Below are positions 12,118 to 24,283 of a stretch of DNA of 64,000 nucleotides, piece after piece; position 1 is the stretch's first letter, and each line of letters begins with the position of its first letter. The DNA lies in contig CM022302.1 in NCBI GenBank assembly GCA_011799875.1, forward strand, positions 99,217,494-99,281,493. The letters are read 5' to 3'. The translations under genes and the position numbers were made by a program. The DNA comes from Thinopyrum elongatum. Taxonomy: Eukaryota; Streptophyta; Magnoliopsida; Poales; Poaceae. The notes beneath the pieces are model-generated. The model ran no database searches. It saw only the letters and a list, made by a program, of their open reading frames with translations, and was not told where the DNA came from.

Positions 12118-15100
12118 GTGCTTTTATTGCAAGGGAAACGGTCACTGGAAGCGAAACTGCCCCAAGTACTTGGCGGACAAGAAGGCCGGCAATACCAAAG
12201 GTATATATGATATACATGTAATTGATGTGTACCTTACCAGCACTCGTAGTAGTTCCTGGGTATTTGATACCGGTGCGGTTGCTCATATTTGTAACTCAAA
12301 GCAGGAACTGCGGAATCAGCGTAGACTGGCAAAGGACGAGGTGACGATGCGCGTCGGGAATGGTTCCAAGGTCGATGTGATCGCCGTCGGCACGCTACCT
12401 CTGCATCTACCTACGGGATTAGTTTTAAACCTCAATAATTGTTATTTAGTACCAGCTTTGAGCATGAACATTGTATCTGGATCTCGCTTAATGCGAGATG
12501 GCTACTCATTTAAATATGAGAATAATGGTTGTTCTATTTATATGAGAGATATGTTTTATGGTCATGCCCCACTGGTGAATGGTTTATTTTTATTGAATCT
12601 CGAACGTGATGTTACACATGTTTATAATGTGAATGCCAAGAAATGCAAGGTTGATAACGATAGTCCCACATACTTGTGGCACTGCCGCCTTGGTCATATC
12701 GGTGTTAAACGCATGAAGAAACTCCATGCAGATGGACTTTTGGAGTCTCTTGATTATGAATCATTTGACAGATGCGAACCATGCCTCTTGGGCAAGATGA
12801 CCAAGACTCCGTTCTCCGGAACAATGGAGCGAGCAACCAACTTATTGGAGATCATACATACTGATGTGTGTGGTCCAATGAGTGTTGAGGCTCGCGGTGG
12901 TTATCGTTATGTTCTCACCCTCACCGATGATTTGAGTAGATATGGGTATGTCTACTTGATGAAGCACAAGTCTGAGACCTTTGAAAAGTTCAAGGAATTT
13001 CAGAATGAGGTTGAGAATCAACGTGACAAGAAAATAAAGTTCTTACAATCAGATCGTGGAGGAGAATATTTGAGTCATGAATTTGGCACGCACTTAAGGA
13101 AATGTGGAATTGTTTCACAACTCACGCCGCCTGGAACACCTCAGCATAACGGTGTGTCCGAACGTCGTAATCGCACTCTATTGGATATGGTGCGATCTAT
13201 GATGTCTCTTACTGATCTACCGCTATCTTTTTGGGGTTATGCTTTAGAGACTGTCGCATTCACTTTAAATAGGGCACCGTCAAAATCCGTTGAGACGACA
13301 CCGTATGAATTATGGTTTGGGAAGAAACCTAAGCTGTCGTTTCTGAAAGTTTGGGGATGCGATGCTTATGTGAAGAAACTTCAACCAGAGAAGCTCGAAC
13401 CCAAGTCGGAAAAATGCGTATTCATAGGATACCCTAAGGAAACTATTGGGTATACCTTCTACCTAAGATCCGAGGGCAAGATCTTTGTTGCCAGGAATGG
13501 ATCCTTTCTAGAGAAAGAGTTTCTCTCGAAAGAAGTAAGTGGGAGGAAAGTGGAGCTTGATGAGATGACCCTCGAACCGGAGAGTAGCGCAGCACAGGAA
13601 AATGTTTCTGTGGAGCCTGCACCGGCTAGAGAGGAAGTTAATGATAATGATCATGATCAAGCTACCACTGAACTTCGAAGGTCCACAAGGACATGTTCCG
13701 CACTAGAGTGGTACGGCAATCCTGTCCTGGAAATCATGTTGTTAGACAACAGTGAACCTTCGAACTATGAAGAAGCGATGGCGGGCCCGGATTCCGACAA
13801 ATGGCTTGAAGCCATGAAATCCGAGATAGGATCCATGTACGAAAACGAAGTATGGACTTTGACTGACTTGCCCGATGATCGGCAAGCCATAGAAAATAAA
13901 TGGATCTTTAAGAAGAAGACTGACGCGGATGGTAATGTGACCATCTATAAGGCTCGGCTTGTCGCTAAGGGTTATCGACAAGTTCAAGGGGTTGACTACG
14001 ATGAGACTTTCTCACCCGTAGCGAAGCTGAAATCCGTCAGAATCATGTTAGCAATTGCCGCATACTATGATTATGACATATGGCAAATGGACGTCAAAAC
14101 GGCATTCCTTAATGGTTTTCTTAAGGAAGAGTTGTATATGATACAACCGGAAGGTTTTGTCGACCCTGAGAATGCTGACAAGGTATGCAAGCTCCAGCGC
14201 TCAATCTATGGGCTGGTGCAAGCATCTCGGAGTTGGAACATTCGCTTTGATGAGATGATCAAAGCGTTTGGGTTCACACAGACTTATGGAGAAGCCTGTG
14301 TTTACAAGAAAGTGAGTGGGAGCTCTGTAGCATTTCTCATATTATATGTGGATGACATACTGCTAATGGGAAATAATATAGAATTCTTGGAAAGTATAAA
14401 GGCCTACTTGAATAAGTGTTTTTCAATGAAGGACCTTGGAGAAGCTTCTTATATATTAGGCATCAAGATCTATAGGGATAGATCGAGACGCCTCATAGGT
14501 CTTTCGCAAAGCACATACCTTGATAAGATATTGAAGAAGTTCAATATGGATCAGTCCAAGAAGGGGTTCTTGCCTGTATTGCAAGGTGTGAGATTGAGCT
14601 CGGCTCAATGCCCGACCACGGCAAAAGATATAGAAGAGATGAGTGTCATCCCCTATGCCTCAGCCATAGGGTCTATTATGTATGCCATGCTGTGTACCAG
14701 ACCTGATGTAAACCTTGCAGTAAGTTTGGTAGGTAGGTACCAAAGTAATCCTGGCAAGGAACACTGGACAGCGGTCAAGAACATCCTGAAGTACCTGAAA
14801 AGGACTAAGGAGATGTTTCTCGTTTATGGAGGTGACGAAGAGCTCGTCGTAAAGGGTTACGTCGACGCTAGCTTCGACGCAGATCTGGATGACTCCAAGT
14901 CACAAACCGGATACATGTATATTTTGAATGGTGGAGCGGTAAGCTGGTGCAGTTGCAAGCAAAGCGTCGTGGCGGGTTCTACATGCGAAGCGGAGTACAT
15001 AGCAGCCTCGGAGGCAGCACACGAAGCAGTATGGATGAAGGAGTTCATCACCGACCTAGGAGTCATTCCAAATGCGTCGGGTCCAATGGCTCTCTTCTGT

Positions 15101-15328
15101 GACAACACTGGAGCTATTGCCCTTGCCAAGGAGCCCAGGTTTCACAAGAAGACCAGGCATATCAAGCGTCGCTTCAACTCCATACGTGAACATGTTCAAG
15201 ATGGAGACATAGATATTTGTAAAGTGCACACGGATTTGAATGTAGCAGATCCGTTGACTAAACCTCTTCCACGAGCAAAACATGATCAACACCAGAACTC
15301 TATGGGTGTTCGATTCATCACAATGTAA
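12118..15328 (+). pseudogene. Copia polyprotein, int3, 5'-truncated at the gag zinc knuckle
   Basis: The frame stays open from the LTR-B join to the stop at 15328 and keeps the zinc knuckle, protease DTG, complete integrase, RT YVDD and RNase H. It has lost the gag capsid region, and the only upstream start is a TTG inside the LTR remnant, so normal translation is unlikely. The integrase HHCC start is intact (LWHCRLGH). In its first 90 bp it differs from int1 and int2 at six positions (12154, 12157, 12172, 12175, 12178, 12207), five of them synonymous. Further downstream it follows int1 closely. Confidence 0.9.
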
Positions 15329-15360
15329 CTAGATTATTGACTCTAGTGCAAGTGGGAGAA

Positions 15361-17087
15361 TGTTGGAAATATGCCCTAGAGGCAATAATAAAATGGTTAT
15401 TATTATATTTCCTTGTTCATGATAATTGTCTGTTATTCATGCTATAATTGTGTTATCCGGAAATCGTAATACATGTGTGAATACATAGACCACTACATGT
15501 CCCTAGTAAGCCTCTAGTTGACTAGCTCGTTGATCAATAGATGGTTACGGTTTCCTGACCATGGACATTGGATGTCATTGATAACGGGATCACATCATTA
15601 GGAGAATGATGTGATGGACAAGACCCAATCCTAAGCCTAGCACTAGATCGTGTAGTTCGTTTGCTAAAGCTTTTCCAATGTCAAGTAACTTTTCCTTAGA
15701 CCATGAGATTGTGCAACTCCCGGATACCGTAGGAGTGCTTTGGGTGTACCAAACGTCACAACGTAACTGGGTGGCTATAAAGGTGCACTACAGGTATCTC
15801 CGAAAGTGTCTGTTGGGTTGGCACGAATCGAGACAGGGATTTGTCACTCCGTGTGACGGAGAGGTACCTCTGGGCCCACTCGGTACGACATCATCATAAT
15901 GAGCTCAATGTGATCAAGGAGTTGTTCACAGGATGATGTGTTACGGAAACGAGTAAAGAGACTTGCCGGTAACGAGATTGAACAAGGTATCGGGATACCG
16001 ACGATCGAATCTCGGGCAAGTATCGTACCGATAGACAAAGGGAATTGCGTACGGGATTGATTGAATCCTCGACATCGTGGTTCATCCGATGAGATCATCG
16101 AGGAGCATGTGGGAGCCAACATGGGTATCCAGATCCCGCTGTTGGTTATTGACCGGAGAGTTGTCTCGGTCATGTCTACGTGTCTCCCGAACCCGTAGGG
16201 TCTACACACTTAAGGTTCGGTGACGCTAGGGTTGTAGGGAAAGTTTGTACGTGGTTACCGAATGTTGTTCGGAGTCTCGGATGAGATCCCGGACGTCACG
16301 AGGAGTTCCAGAATGGTTCGGAGGTGAAGATTTATATATGGGAAGTTGTCATACGGTCACCGGAATAGTTTCGAGGGTGATCGGTATTGTACCGGGACCA
16401 CCGAAAGGTGTCCGGAGGTCCACCGGGTGGGGCTGATTTACCCGGGAGGCCTAATGGGCTGTATATGGGAGGGAACCAGCCCCCTAGTGGGCTGGTGCGC
16501 CCCCCCAAGGGCCCATGGCGCCTAGGGTTGGGAAACCCTAGGGGAGGGAGCCTTCCACCTTGCTTGGGGGGCAAGTTTCCCTCCCCTGGCCGCCTCCCCT
16601 CCCCTCAGATTGGATCTGAGGGGGCCGGCCCCCTCTCCTCTTCCCCCTATAAATAGTGGAGGGGTGAGAGGGAGGCCATACCTCATCTCAGGCGCAGCCC
16701 CTCTCCTCTCCAACACCTCCTCCTCCTCCCGCGGTGCTTGGCGAAGCCCTGCAGGAATACCACGCAGCTCCAACTCCACCACGCCGTCGTGCTGCTACTG
16801 GAGCTGTCCTCCCCAACCTCTCCTCCCCCCTTGCTGGATCAAGAAGGAGGAGACGTCTCCGCTCCGTATGTGTGTTGAACACGGAGGTGCTGTCCGTTCG
16901 GCGCTCGGTCATCGGTGATTTGGATCACGACGAGTACGACTCCATCAACCCCGTTCTCTTGAACGCTTCCGCTCGCGATCTACAAAGGTATGTAGATGCA
17001 CTCCCCTCTCTCTCGTTGCTAGATGACTCCATAGATTGATCTTGGTGATGCGTAGAAAATTTTAAAATTCTGCTACGATCCCCAACA
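15361..17087 (+). repeat. Copia LTR-C, full length (1,727 bp), right end of the array
   Basis: It runs from TGTTGGAAATATGCC to CCCCAACA. It resembles LTR-A more than LTR-B and has its own private changes. The TATAAATA box is at 16648-16655 and the 9 bp hairpin of LTR-A is conserved. It is followed by chromovirus LTR sequence rather than a primer-binding site, so it is the terminal LTR of the array. Confidence 0.93.
16648..16655 (+). promoter_or_regulatory. TATA box of copia LTR-C
   Basis: TATAAATA occupies the same position as in LTR-A. A transcript started here would read out into the chromovirus LTR beginning at 17088. Confidence 0.6.
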
Positions 17088-17092
17088 GTTCG
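17088..17092 (+). other. Probable target-site duplication of the copia array (right copy)
   Basis: GTTCG follows the CCCCAACA end of LTR-C. In the uninterrupted chromovirus LTR the same five bases are at 26146-26150. The left copy should precede the array outside the window. Confidence 0.6.
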
Positions 17093-19228
17093 CCGTGTAT
17101 TTATACTGTTTCCTCCCCCTCTTCTCTCTCATTAGACCCCGACGTCATCCCCGAGACTGACACAGCTCCGGAGCCCGAAGACACCATTGACAACCTTGCC
17201 CTTGCCGCCGAGCAACCAGGCAAGCCCCCCCCTTTTGATCATCCCGATATCGCCCATTCTATTTCTCATGCTTGCATTAGAATTGCTGCTGCTGCTGCTT
17301 TACCCATTCCGATGCATAGCCTGTTTATTGTAACCTGCTATTGATAATTACCTGCATATCCTAAACTGCATAGTATAGGTTGGGTAGAGACCTATCAGTG
17401 ACCCCACTTATCCTGACTGCCCCGCTGGATAATCTGAAGACCCGATCAACGGGATTGAAGACCAGGCCCCAGCACCGCACCTCACCCCCTTAGTTGTAAC
17501 GACACTGCAGCGTTACCACCGAGTGCCGAGGGTGATACCTCGTGTAGCACTTCTGATGTTAACTCTGTAGAATAGCTATTCGGTCGTGGTCATCGAGGGT
17601 GATTCCTCCTTCACCACTTCCAGTAACGACGCTGTCATGCAACACATCAAGTGTGAACCCATCGAGGGTGATTCCTCCGAGTTCACCTTGACGGATACAT
17701 CGAGTAGGAATCGAATGAGGGTGATACCTCGGATTCCCCTGATGTTATGGACAGACGGATACTTGGACTTTACACTGTTACTTGGATAGGCGGGTCGACC
17801 CTGAGGGGTACCCGCGTGCGCCTGAGAGGCGAGTGTTGTGAAGACGGGTGCCTGTATGGTGCCCGAGTGCTGAATACGAGGCGTGGCCGGGCATTCTTAA
17901 CCCTTGCAGCAAGTCCTCGAGACGGGGCGACGGGGTCACATCTTTCGTGAGTCTCTGCTCGTTACCGCAAGCCCAAGGTACTAGCGATTTGGATATTTGA
18001 TCCGAGCAGGCCTCTGGTCTGATAGCACTAACCATCACATGGGCATAGTATGGGCGTTCTGCATCGTATGCATCAGCCGAAAGCTCTGTCAGATGTCCAG
18101 TTCAGCAGTGCGGCATGGAGTGATTGGCGCCATTCCCGACAGGGGTGGTGCTTGGATCTAAGCCATGTGCACAACAACCCGGAGGGCGAGGGGCGATGGC
18201 CAAGACCCCCTTGTGCTTAGGATGTAGACCGGCGGGGACCTCTCTGCTGAGCTGTAGGTAGGGTTGCGATGCGTCGTTTGGCCGAGGCCAGGCATAACCC
18301 AGGAAAGTGTGTCCGGCCGGAGTTAATCGAGCGTGTTGGGTAAGTTGGTGCACCCCTGCAGGGAAGAAAACTTCTATCGATAGCCTGTCCTACGGTAACA
18401 GACACTCGGAGTTGTATCCTGATTGATACAATTTTAGAACTGGATACTTGGATACTATGGCTCTGGGATTGCTTCTCACAGGGAGTCGAGAAGGGATCTC
18501 AGGACGATGTTGATGACTGTATGGCTCTGGGATTGCTTTCTCGCAGGGAGTCGAGAAAGGATCTCTGGGTGAGGATGAGACTTAATGATACTGCTACTTT
18601 ATATTGATCTGTTCTGCTCTCTTCTATTGCTGCAAGACTGCTGAAGATGCTAGTCTTCGATAGGACTAGGCTTTCCTCTCTATTCTGGCATTTCTGCAGC
18701 CCAGTCCACATATACAGCCCCCCTTTGAAAATGTTGCATATGTAGTGTAGATCCTTGCTTGCTGAGTATTTCTGAGTACTCACGGTTGCTTTATTTTCCT
18801 TTTCTCCCCATATCAATTTGACGTGACCAAGATGACGGAGCCCCTGAGACAGATGCCCCGTCGATCGACTACTACTACTACCCAGAGGATGGATACTACT
18901 ACGAGTTGACTGACGACCAGGAGTAGGATCGGAGGGTCCCAGGCAGGAGGCCTACGCCTTTCGATCGTAGTGTTTTATTTTGCCCCGCCTTTCTTAAGGC
19001 CTTTCTGTTTCACTTTTAATATCTGTACTCAGATATCTGATGCTTCCGCTGACGCTTGTATGGAAGCTTTTGTATTCGAGCCCTCGAGGCCCCTGGCTTG
19101 TAATATAAAGCTTGTATGACTTTATTTATGTTTTAGAGTTGAGTTGTGATATCTTCCCGTGAGTCCTTAGGCTTGATCGTGTGCATTTGCGTGTATGATT
19201 AGTGCATGATTGAGCCAGGGGCGTCACA
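17088..19228 (+). repeat. Chromovirus 5' LTR, right half
   Basis: It matches 26146-28287 of the 3' LTR, and the left half has been separated by the copia insertion. It contains four copies of GAGGGTGAT(A/T)CCTC at 17528, 17595, 17664 and 17717. It also has a 64 bp tandem duplication starting at 18456 and 18520, each copy carrying a CTTCTC...GAGAAG-type hairpin around a CAGGGAGTC core. It ends GGGGCGTCACA. Confidence 0.9.
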
Positions 19229-19847
19229 AGTTGGTATCAGAGCCGACTGCCTCTAGGAATCCCCCTTTCCAACTCCTTGGCCGAAGTTGAGTCTAGTAAC
19301 CCAAAACTATTTTACTAACTTGGCTGTGTGGCTTACGGGCCCACGTCGCCAATTGGGTGGTATTAGTATCTTTTACTCCTCGACCTTTACTCTGGGACTC
19401 TGACCTCTCTCCTATTCGGGTTAAATTTTTTACTAACTCCAACATTAGGTTCTCGTGATCACATCCACCCGGTGTTCTGAAATTATTTCCCCCCTTCCAT
19501 CAAGATTGTGGGCCAGGTTCTGCTTGCAGGATCCTCTTATCGAGGGCACCCTGTGTTGTCACTTGCAGATTCCTCGCTCCAATAGTTTTCTTCGACGTTG
19601 ATGTAGCCTTTGCTATGTCTCGTTGTGTACTTCCTTGCCGCGTGCCTGCGCGCCGCCTAGATGTCTAGCCCTCCCCTTTCTACTGTCGTAATGCCGGATA
19701 CTAACCGAGGCTATGTGTGGATTTGAATGTCTGGTGCGAATATGCTGAAGTATCTATTGCACTTCCTTCTGTTGTGCGTGTTACATCATGAATCATTCCT
19801 TACACCTACAGTTTTTCTTGCTAAACTGCCCCTGTTGATTTGGCAGG
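19229..19847 (+). other. Chromovirus leader with tRNA-Met primer-binding site
   Basis: TGGTATCAGAGCC (19232-19244) is a standard initiator tRNA-Met primer-binding site three bases after the LTR end. The remaining 600 bp before the gag ATG has no credible ORF and is taken as untranslated leader. Confidence 0.85.
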
Positions 19848-22800
19848 ATGGCTGACGATCCTCCACCTCCACCTTACATTGCCGCAATGATGCAGCAATT
19901 TGAACTGAACCGTCAGGTTATGACCGGGATATTGGCTCAGTTCCCAAACCAGAATGCTCATCAGCAGCCTACCCCAATAACACTGTCAGAATTCATGCGC
20001 CTCAATCCGTCCACTTTTCGCAGCTCGACTGATCCAATGGACGCTGACGATTGGCAACGTGACATTGCCTTTCAGATGAAGTCGGCAAATGTTATCCCTG
20101 ACAGTTACGTCACCTATGCGACGTATCACCTGAGGGGATCAGCTGCTCAATGGTGGGAAAGCCACAAGGGTATGTTGCCTACTGAAACTGTAACCACTTG
20201 GCAGGAATTTCAGTCAGCTTTTCATGCACGTTACATTCCTCAAGGTCTGATGGACCAGAAGAAGCAGGAGTTCCGCAAACTCTCTCAGGGCAAAATGACT
20301 GTGGATGAATATCAGAGGAAATTCCTTGAATTATCCCGATATGCTGAAGATGACGTCGACACTGACACTCGCAAGCAGGAGAAATTCCGTGAAGGACTAC
20401 GTACTGATATAAAACTTGCACTTGCTGCCCATGATTTCAACTACTTCGCAACATTTGTCAGCAAATCTTTCCAAGTTGAAACAGCTCTAGCTGAGTACCA
20501 GGAGTCGCTCAAGCGTACTCAAGATGTCGGCTCGTCTTCCGGTCGACCTACTCAGAAATGTCGAGTCTGGATCCCTCACAATATTCATCATCGACCTGCT
20601 CCAACACCAAGGCCGTCATATGCTGCACCTCGTCTACCTTCACCACCAAGACAACTGAACATTGCAAGTGGACATCCCAATGTTGGTGTTTCTCCCCATA
20701 ATGATGGTCTGTGCCACCAGTGTGGACAGCCAGGGCACCGTACTATCAACTGCCGTCAGAGTAAGCCTCAACACGCATCACGTCCTTCTGCTGGTTGCAG
20801 GAAGAGCCGTCGAAAACATCCTTCTAGGAACGTTGAAACTAGACTGCCTGCTAGTCAACTTGTTCATGTCAACCAAGTCAACATTGAAGAAGCTCGACAG
20901 GACCCCAAAATTGTGATGGGCACCCTTCTAGTGAATTCAATCCCAGCTTCAGTCCTCTTTGATTCTGGAGCATCGCACTCCTTCATGTCCGAAAGTTTTG
21001 CGCGAAGCCATGATATACTTTTTGAGGAGATGTCCATCCCATTAGTAATCCATTCACCTGGGGCTAATTGGCAAACTACCATGGTAATCCACGGTAACCA
21101 CATTGTGATCGGAGGATTGATGTTCCCCGTTTCACTCATTGTTCTCAAGACCTCCAACATAGACATTATTCTGGGTATGGACTGGTTGAAGCCTCATAAA
21201 GCTTTGATTAACTGTGCCACTAAAACAGTCCGCCTCACACATCCTTCTGGCCAGACAGTCAGATACTCAGCTCGAACAGTGCAGGACGCCGAAGCCCAGA
21301 TATATGTTCTGAATGCATTGAATGCTTCACCTCTTGAAGGCATCGATAACGTTCCAGTTGTTCGTGAATTTCAAGATGTCTTTCCAGAAGAACTTCCAGG
21401 AATACCCCCTGCTAGAGCTGTCGAATTTGTCATCGACCTGAAGCCAGGCACTACCCCTATTAGGAAGCGCCTTTATAAGATGCCTCCGCACCACCTTCTT
21501 GAGCTTAAGAAATCGACACGTCACTTAAGAAAGGTTTCATCCGCCCCAGTTCCTCAGCTTGGGGAGCACCTTCACTCTTCGTTAAGAAGAAGGATGGAAC
21601 TAACCGATTGGTTCAGGATTATCGGCCCATTAACCAAGCCACAATCCAGAACAAATATCCGCTTCCCCGGATCAATGATTTGTATGATCAACTTGCCGGT
21701 TCCTCAGTATTCTCTAAGCTTGATTTGAGATTGGGATACCATCAGATCCGTGTTCGTGAAGAGGATATTCCGAAGACTGCATTTGTTACTCGTTATGGCT
21801 CCTACGAGTACACTGTCATGTCATTTGGCTTAACAAATGCTCCAGCCACATTCTCCCGTCTGATGAATTACATCTTCATGGATTACCTCGACAAATTTGT
21901 CGTGGTATATCTGGATGATATTCTGGTCTATTCAAAGAATAAGGAAGAACATGCCGAACACCTCCGTCTTGTACTGGAAAGGCTCCGAGAACATCAGTTG
22001 TATGCCAAATACTCCAAATGTGAATTCTGGCTTTCTGAAGTAACCTACCTTGGTCATGTGATTTCAAAAGATGGCATTGCCGTTAACCCAGAACGAGTTC
22101 AGGCTATTCTTGACTGGACTCCTCTGAAGAACGTCAAGCAAGTTAGAAGTTTTCTCGGCCTTGCAAGCTATTGCCGTCGATTTGTTGAGAATTTTTCTAA
22201 AATTGCTAAGCCTTTGACTGATCTGCTTCACAAGGGCGTTAAGTTTGAATGGACAGACAAATGTCAAGAAAGTTTCCAAACACTCAAGGACAAGCTAACC
22301 TCTGCCCCAGTACTATCTCCTCCAGATACCCGCAAAGACTTCATGATTTATTGTGACGCATCCCGTGAAGGATTAGGCTGTGTCCTAATGCAAGAGCGTA
22401 AAGTGATTGCTTATGGCTCTCGTCAGTTGCGCCCACATGAAGAGAATTATCCGGTACATGATTTAGAACTAGCTGCTGTGATCTATGCATTGCAGTTGTG
22501 GCGACATTACCTTCTCGGTAATCGTTGCAAGATCTACACGGATCATAAAATTCTGAAGTACTTGTTCACTCAACCTTCTCTAAACCTCCGTCAGCAAAGA
22601 TGGATGGAGGCCATTGCAGACTATGATTTGGGTATTTCCTATACCCCTGGCAAGGCTAACGTGATGGCTGATGCCTTAAGCCGCAAGTCCTATTGCGACA
22701 ACCTCATGGTTAGGCGAGCTCAACCTCGTCTTCATGAAGAACTGCGCAAGCTGAATCTGCGTATTGTTTCACAGGGTTCTCTTAATAACCTGGTGATACA

Positions 22801-24247
22801 ATCAGATCTTGAGAAAGCTGTTAAGAATGCGCAAGCTAAAGATGCTGAAATTGATCTGATGAAGAAAGACCTTCACCTTGTAAAGTACAGGGATTTCTCG
22901 CTGTCTGAAGATGGAACCTTGTATTTCAGAAACCGCATTGTCGTACCTTGATTCGAGCTTGTGACCGACAAGGTCATGAAGGAGGCACATGATACCCCAC
23001 TGTCTATTCATCCGGGTAGCACCAAGATGTATCGTGACCTCCGTCAAAGGTACTGGTGGTCTAGAATGAAGCAGGACATTGCTCGTTATGCTGCCGAATG
23101 TGATGTGTGTCGTCGCGTTAAAGCAGAACATCAGAAACCAGCTGGAATTCTACAACCACTTCCTATTCCTTTATGGAAATGGGATAAGGTTCAGATGGAT
23201 TTCGTTACAGGACTTCCCAGGTCACAGAAGGGTCACGATGCTATTCTTGTCGTCGTCGACCAACTTTCTAAAGTTGCACACTTTCTGCCCGTCAAGGAAA
23301 CTATCACTGCTAGCCAGTTAGCAGAGTTGTATATCTCCAGAATTGTTTCACTCCACGGTATTCCGAAGGAGATTAGTTCGGACCGTGGCGGTCTTTTCAC
23401 TTCCAAATTCTGGGAAAGTTTCCAAACAGCTATGGGAACTTATATTACCTGGAGTTCAGCTTATCATCCACAATCCCAAGGCCAAGTCGAACGAGTCAAT
23501 CAAGTGCTTGAAGACATGCTTCGGGCTTGTGTTATATCATTTGGCAAGAAGTGGGAAGAATCTCTTCCTTATGCGGAATTCTCATATAACAACAGCTATC
23601 AAGCCAGCTTGAAAATGGCTCCCTTTGAAGTTCTTTATGGACGTAAGTGTCGAACCCCTCTGAATTGGTCAGAAACTGGGGAACGACCGCTCGTGGGTCC
23701 GGATATTATTCAACACGCCGAAGAACCAGTTCGTATTGTCCGAGAAAATCTCAAGGCGGCTCAGGACCACCAAAAGAGCAACTATGATCGCAAACGATGG
23801 GGTTTGACTTATCAACCTGGTGATCAAGCTTATTTGCGAGTCACTCCTATGAAGGGCACCCACCATTTTGGAATCAAGGGCAAGCTAGCTCCGCGCTACA
23901 TTGGTCCTTTCCGCATTATTGCAAGACGTGGTCAGGTGGCATATAAATTGGAATTGCCGCCGCAATTCTCTCATATCCACGACGTCTTCCACATGTCGCA
24001 GCTTCGTCAATGCTTCAAGGAATCTCCACACCGAGCTGTCGATCACGAAATGCTCGAATTGCATGATGATCTTTCATATAAGGAGCATCCGATCTGCATT
24101 CTCGATGAAGCTGAACGTCGGACCCGTCAGATGGTTACCAAGTTCCTCAAAGTGAAGTGGTCAAATCATACTGAAGATGAAGCCACTTGGGAACGCGAGG
24201 ATAATCTTCGTGCGGAATACCCCGAACTTTTTCCTTCTACCTCTTAA
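19848..24247 (+). pseudogene. Chromovirus gag-pol polyprotein with one frameshift and one premature stop
   Basis: Gag starts at the ATG at 19848 (MADDPPPPPY). A retrotransposon gag domain is followed by the zinc knuckle CHQCGQPGHRTINC (about residues 289-302) and a protease with DSG near 372. The reading frame shifts at about 21510, between the protease-RT linker and RT. RT then continues in a second frame (YLDD at 21908-21919) with RNase H (catalytic Asp at 22355). An in-frame TGA at 22949 separates RNase H from integrase. The integrase retains its zinc-binding start, both Asp and the Glu, and ends in a chromodomain-like segment (about 24085-24240, KVKW...EATWE). The chromodomain is known in this lineage to direct integration to heterochromatin. 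The copy is not autonomous as it stands. Confidence 0.88.
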
Positions 24248-24270
24248 TTCTCGGGACGAGAATTCTTGTT

Positions 24271-24283
24271 AGTGGAGGAGATT
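24271..24283 (+). other. Chromovirus polypurine tract
   Basis: AGTGGAGGAG followed by ATT lies immediately before the TGTAACACC start of the 3' LTR, where plus-strand priming is expected. Confidence 0.7.

Larger units (their letters stand above)
1..17087 (+). mobile_element. Head-to-tail array of three Angela/WIS/BARE1-like copia units
   Basis: The order is int1 (1-4419), LTR-A (4420-6148), int2 (6149-11413), LTR-B (11414-12117, truncated), int3 (12118-15360, 5' truncated) and LTR-C (15361-17087). The LTRs begin TGTTGGAAATATGCCC and end CCCCAACA, which I recognise as the Angela/WIS/BARE1 clade. Neighbouring units share one LTR, so this is a tandem array rather than three separate insertions. 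The left end lies outside the window. At the right end the array abuts chromovirus LTR sequence at 17088, and the uninterrupted equivalent is at 26146 in the other chromovirus LTR. The array therefore sits inside that LTR. Confidence 0.9.
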
